This document shows positions 62,202 to 64,000 of a DNA stretch of 64,000 nt, one piece after another; position 1 is the first letter of the stretch, and the number at the start of each line of letters is the position of its first letter. Both the position numbers and the translations under genes were made by a program. The notes under the pieces are model-generated. The model made no database searches. It saw only the letters and a list, made by a program, of their open reading frames with translations, and was not told where the DNA came from. The DNA comes from JBOEGW01 sp050633625 (GTDB lineage: Bacteria > Pseudomonadota > Alphaproteobacteria > Rhodobacterales > Rhodobacteraceae): the NCBI GenBank assembly GCA_050633625.1, contig JBOEGW010000003.1, positions 186,001 to 250,000 on the forward strand. The letters are read 5' to 3'.

Positions 62202-63608
62202 ATGCGCCGTTCTCTCGGTATGCGATTTTTGATCGTCGCGGTTCTTACACTTCTCATGGGCATCCCGCTTCTGATGGCATCGGGGGTCATTCAAGACCGC
62301 AAAAACTATTCGCGCAACACGCTCACAACCGTTGGCGCAGAATGGGGCGGGAAGCAGGTCGTCACCGGGCCGATCCTGATCGTTCCTGTACAAAAGACCG
62401 AAATCCTCTCAGTCAAACAAGATGTCATCGACGACACAACGGGCGTTGTGAAACTTGATGACAAGGGCTTCCCGATCCAGCGGATTGTCGAAGTATCGAA
62501 CACCACGTCCCGCGATCCGGTTTACCTGATGCCGGGCACTTTTGACGTCGAGGTCAACAGTAAAACGCAAACGCGCCATCGTGGCATTTTCAATGTTCCC
62601 GTCTACACGGCAGGGATTGATATGGACTTCGATTTTCCAACCGAGTTGATCGAAGCCTCCCTCAAAGAAGGGGAAGAGGCTCGTTGGGCCGGGGCGACCC
62701 TTGTGCTCTATGTCAGTTCAAACGCGGCTCTGCGCGGGGAAACGATCCTGACTCAAGGTGACAAGCCCCTCGCGATTGAACCGCTCGCCTCCTCCGATAA
62801 CTCCGGCATCACGGCGCTGCTCGGGGATCCGCGCAATGGCGGCAGTTACCACCTCGATATTGGCTTGAACGGCGCTCAGAGCTTTGAAATCGCGCCTGTC
62901 GGGCGCACCACGAAGGTCAACATGACCTCCGATTGGCCACATCCCAGTTTTCAAGGCGGCTTCTTGCCTGACAGTTCGGAGATTTCCGAGGAGGGCTTTT
63001 CGGCAGTTTGGACGATCCCCCATGTCGCACGTACATTGCCGCAGATTTCGCGCGAGAATTATCGCAGCACCGCCGCCCGCGCATCCTTTGGCTATCGGCT
63101 GTTTCAGCCCAATGATTTCTACCAGAAAGCACACCGCGCCACCGCCTATGGTATTTTGTTCATAGCGCTCACCTTCCTCACAGTGCTGCTGGTGGATCGG
63201 GTGAATGACAAGCCCGCGCACCCTGTCCAATACATCCTGATCGGCCTCGCACAATCGACATTCGTTTTGCTGATGGTGTCCTACGCGGAGCAATTTGGCT
63301 TTCTCATCGCCTATTTGATCGCCTCAGGCGCTGTCACGATCTTGATCACCCTTTTTGCGCTTGTTGGCTTGAAACTTGGCGCGCGAGCGTGGGTGCTTGG
63401 TGCCATGTTGATCGTGCTTTACGCCGTTCTGTACCTGATCCTTGAAAGCACGGATTATGCGCTTCTTGCCGGGTCCACCTTGGCCTTCGTCGCAATCGCC
63501 GCAACCATGTGGTTCACCCGAAATGAGGAATGGTACGGGCCAGAAGGTGCTGGGTTGTTTGCGCGCAAATCAAAGGTGGCCCCGCCGCCAGCCCCCCCCA
63601 AACCCTAA
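62202..63608 (+). CDS. creD: CreD-family inner membrane protein
   Basis: A 468-residue protein with an N-terminal transmembrane helix (about 10-27), a large periplasmic domain, and about five C-terminal transmembrane segments from residue 305. The N-terminal LLMGIPLLMASGVIQDRKNYS and GPILIVPV are the CreD pattern; EcCreD is linked to the CreBC response and envelope stress. An AGGAGG ribosome site precedes the ATG. No creBC genes are visible in the window. The C-terminal tail is Pro-rich. Confidence 0.93.
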   Translation: MRRSLGMRFLIVAVLTLLMGIPLLMASGVIQDRKNYSRNTLTTVGAEWGGKQVVTGPILIVPVQKTEILSVKQDVIDDTTGVVKLDDKGFPIQRIVEVSNTTSRDPVYLMPGTFDVEVNSKTQTRHRGIFNVPVYTAGIDMDFDFPTELIEASLKEGEEARWAGATLVLYVSSNAALRGETILTQGDKPLAIEPLASSDNSGITALLGDPRNGGSYHLDIGLNGAQSFEIAPVGRTTKVNMTSDWPHPSFQGGFLPDSSEISEEGFSAVWTIPHVARTLPQISRENYRSTAARASFGYRLFQPNDFYQKAHRATAYGILFIALTFLTVLLVDRVNDKPAHPVQYILIGLAQSTFVLLMVSYAEQFGFLIAYLIASGAVTILITLFALVGLKLGARAWVLGAMLIVLYAVLYLILESTDYALLAGSTLAFVAIAATMWFTRNEEWYGPEGAGLFARKSKVAPPPAPPKP

Positions 63609-63612
63609 ACAG

Positions 63613-64000
63613 CTACTCCCGCGCGCGCAGCACAGAAGCTGGGCGCGCGGCCAATGGGCGCCAGGCAAACGCCAGCCCCGCCAGCGTCGTCAGAACAACG
63701 CCGCCGGCGATGATGATTGCCGCTGAGACCGGCGCAAACATGAACGCTGTGTCCATCACGAATTTGGAGACCGCCCAGCCCGCTAATCCACCACATAGCA
63801 CCGCAACACTGCCGGCCGCCGCGCCCAAAATGGCCGAACGCAGAGCGAAGTTCGCCAAAAGCGCCGCCCGACTTGCGCCAAGCGTTTTGAGCACCGCCGC
63901 TTCATAAGTCCGGCTGCGCTCGCCCGCCGCCGCCGCGCCGATCAAGACAACCCCGCCTGTAACAAGCGTGATCAACGCGCCGTAGGTGATGGCCGCCGCG
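63613..64000 (-). CDS. C-terminal part of an FtsX-like ABC permease (5' end outside window)
   Basis: Open to the right edge, with the stop at 63613-63615. About 129 residues are visible: three hydrophobic segments and the family's C-terminal pattern RSRTYEAAVLKTLGASRAALLANF and AFAWRPLAARPASVLRARE. This matches the YbbP/FtsX-type permease of lipoprotein-releasing or MacB-like systems, of which only the last part is present. It ends 5 bases after creD on the opposite strand. Confidence 0.88.
   Translation of the reverse strand, partial: AAAITYGALITLVTGGVVLIGAAAAGERSRTYEAAVLKTLGASRAALLANFALRSAILGAAAGSVAVLCGGLAGWAVSKFVMDTAFMFAPVSAAIIIAGGVVLTTLAGLAFAWRPLAARPASVLRARE

Overview
The window looks like a chromosomal segment of an alphaproteobacterium of the Rhodobacteraceae (Roseobacter/Rhodobacter group). 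The grounds are moderately high GC with many gcgc-rich codons, a long TCA-cycle gene cluster next to ethylmalonyl-CoA-pathway genes (malyl-CoA thioesterase and mesaconyl-CoA hydratase), a FYDLN-type acidic protein, NnrU and DUF1737 neighbours, and many TTG/GTG starts. No rRNA, CRISPR array, transposase or integrase was seen. One tRNA (Ala, anticodon GGC) is present.

Layout. 1-2.5 kb: end of a membrane protein gene, nitroreductase, PfkB sugar kinase, D-aminoacyl-tRNA deacylase. 2.5-8.2 kb (minus): the rod-shape operon mreB-mreC-mreD-mrdA-rodA. 8.4-10.2 kb (minus): leuA, preceded by a 39-codon ORF and a leucine-rich leader peptide with a hairpin, which reads as an attenuation leader. 10.4-15.7 kb: TetR regulator, hydroxyacid dehydrogenase, CsaA, proC, a YbjN-type protein and a GMC oxidoreductase. 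15.8-20.8 kb: exopolysaccharide genes (Wzc-like kinase, priming sugar transferase, family-4 glycosyltransferase) facing a NusG paralogue. 20.9-23.4 kb: aromatic hydroxylase with a divergent MarR gene and a clear operator between them.

23.4-31.4 kb: AraC regulator and a sugar-type ABC importer operon in which the second permease is fused to a strictosidine-synthase/SMP-30-like propeller and is followed by a second propeller gene. 31.5-38 kb: MerR plus FAD oxidoreductase, tRNA-Ala, a FYDLN protein, a metallopeptidase, a GntR regulator, a Tat-exported intradiol dioxygenase and a peptidoglycan-binding protein.

38-53 kb (mostly minus): the 2-oxoglutarate dehydrogenase and succinyl-CoA synthetase genes lpd, odhB, odhA, sucD, sucC and, further on, mdh. 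Between sucC and mdh sits an opposite-strand cassette of four tandem, translationally overlapping paralogous glycosyltransferase genes with a divergent TetR gene. 53-64 kb: TauE exporter, malyl-CoA thioesterase, nnrU, DUF1737, mesaconyl-CoA hydratase, a DUF4344 protein, sdhCDAB, creD and the end of an FtsX-like permease.

The most interesting signals are: (1) five exact copies of the palindrome TGTGATCACA, all intergenic, as tandem pairs with identical 21-bp spacing upstream of sucC and sdhC and as a single copy just before the GntR gene, suggesting an unlinked TCA-cycle regulon; (2) the four-gene glycosyltransferase array; (3) the permease-propeller fusion; (4) the leuA leader arrangement.
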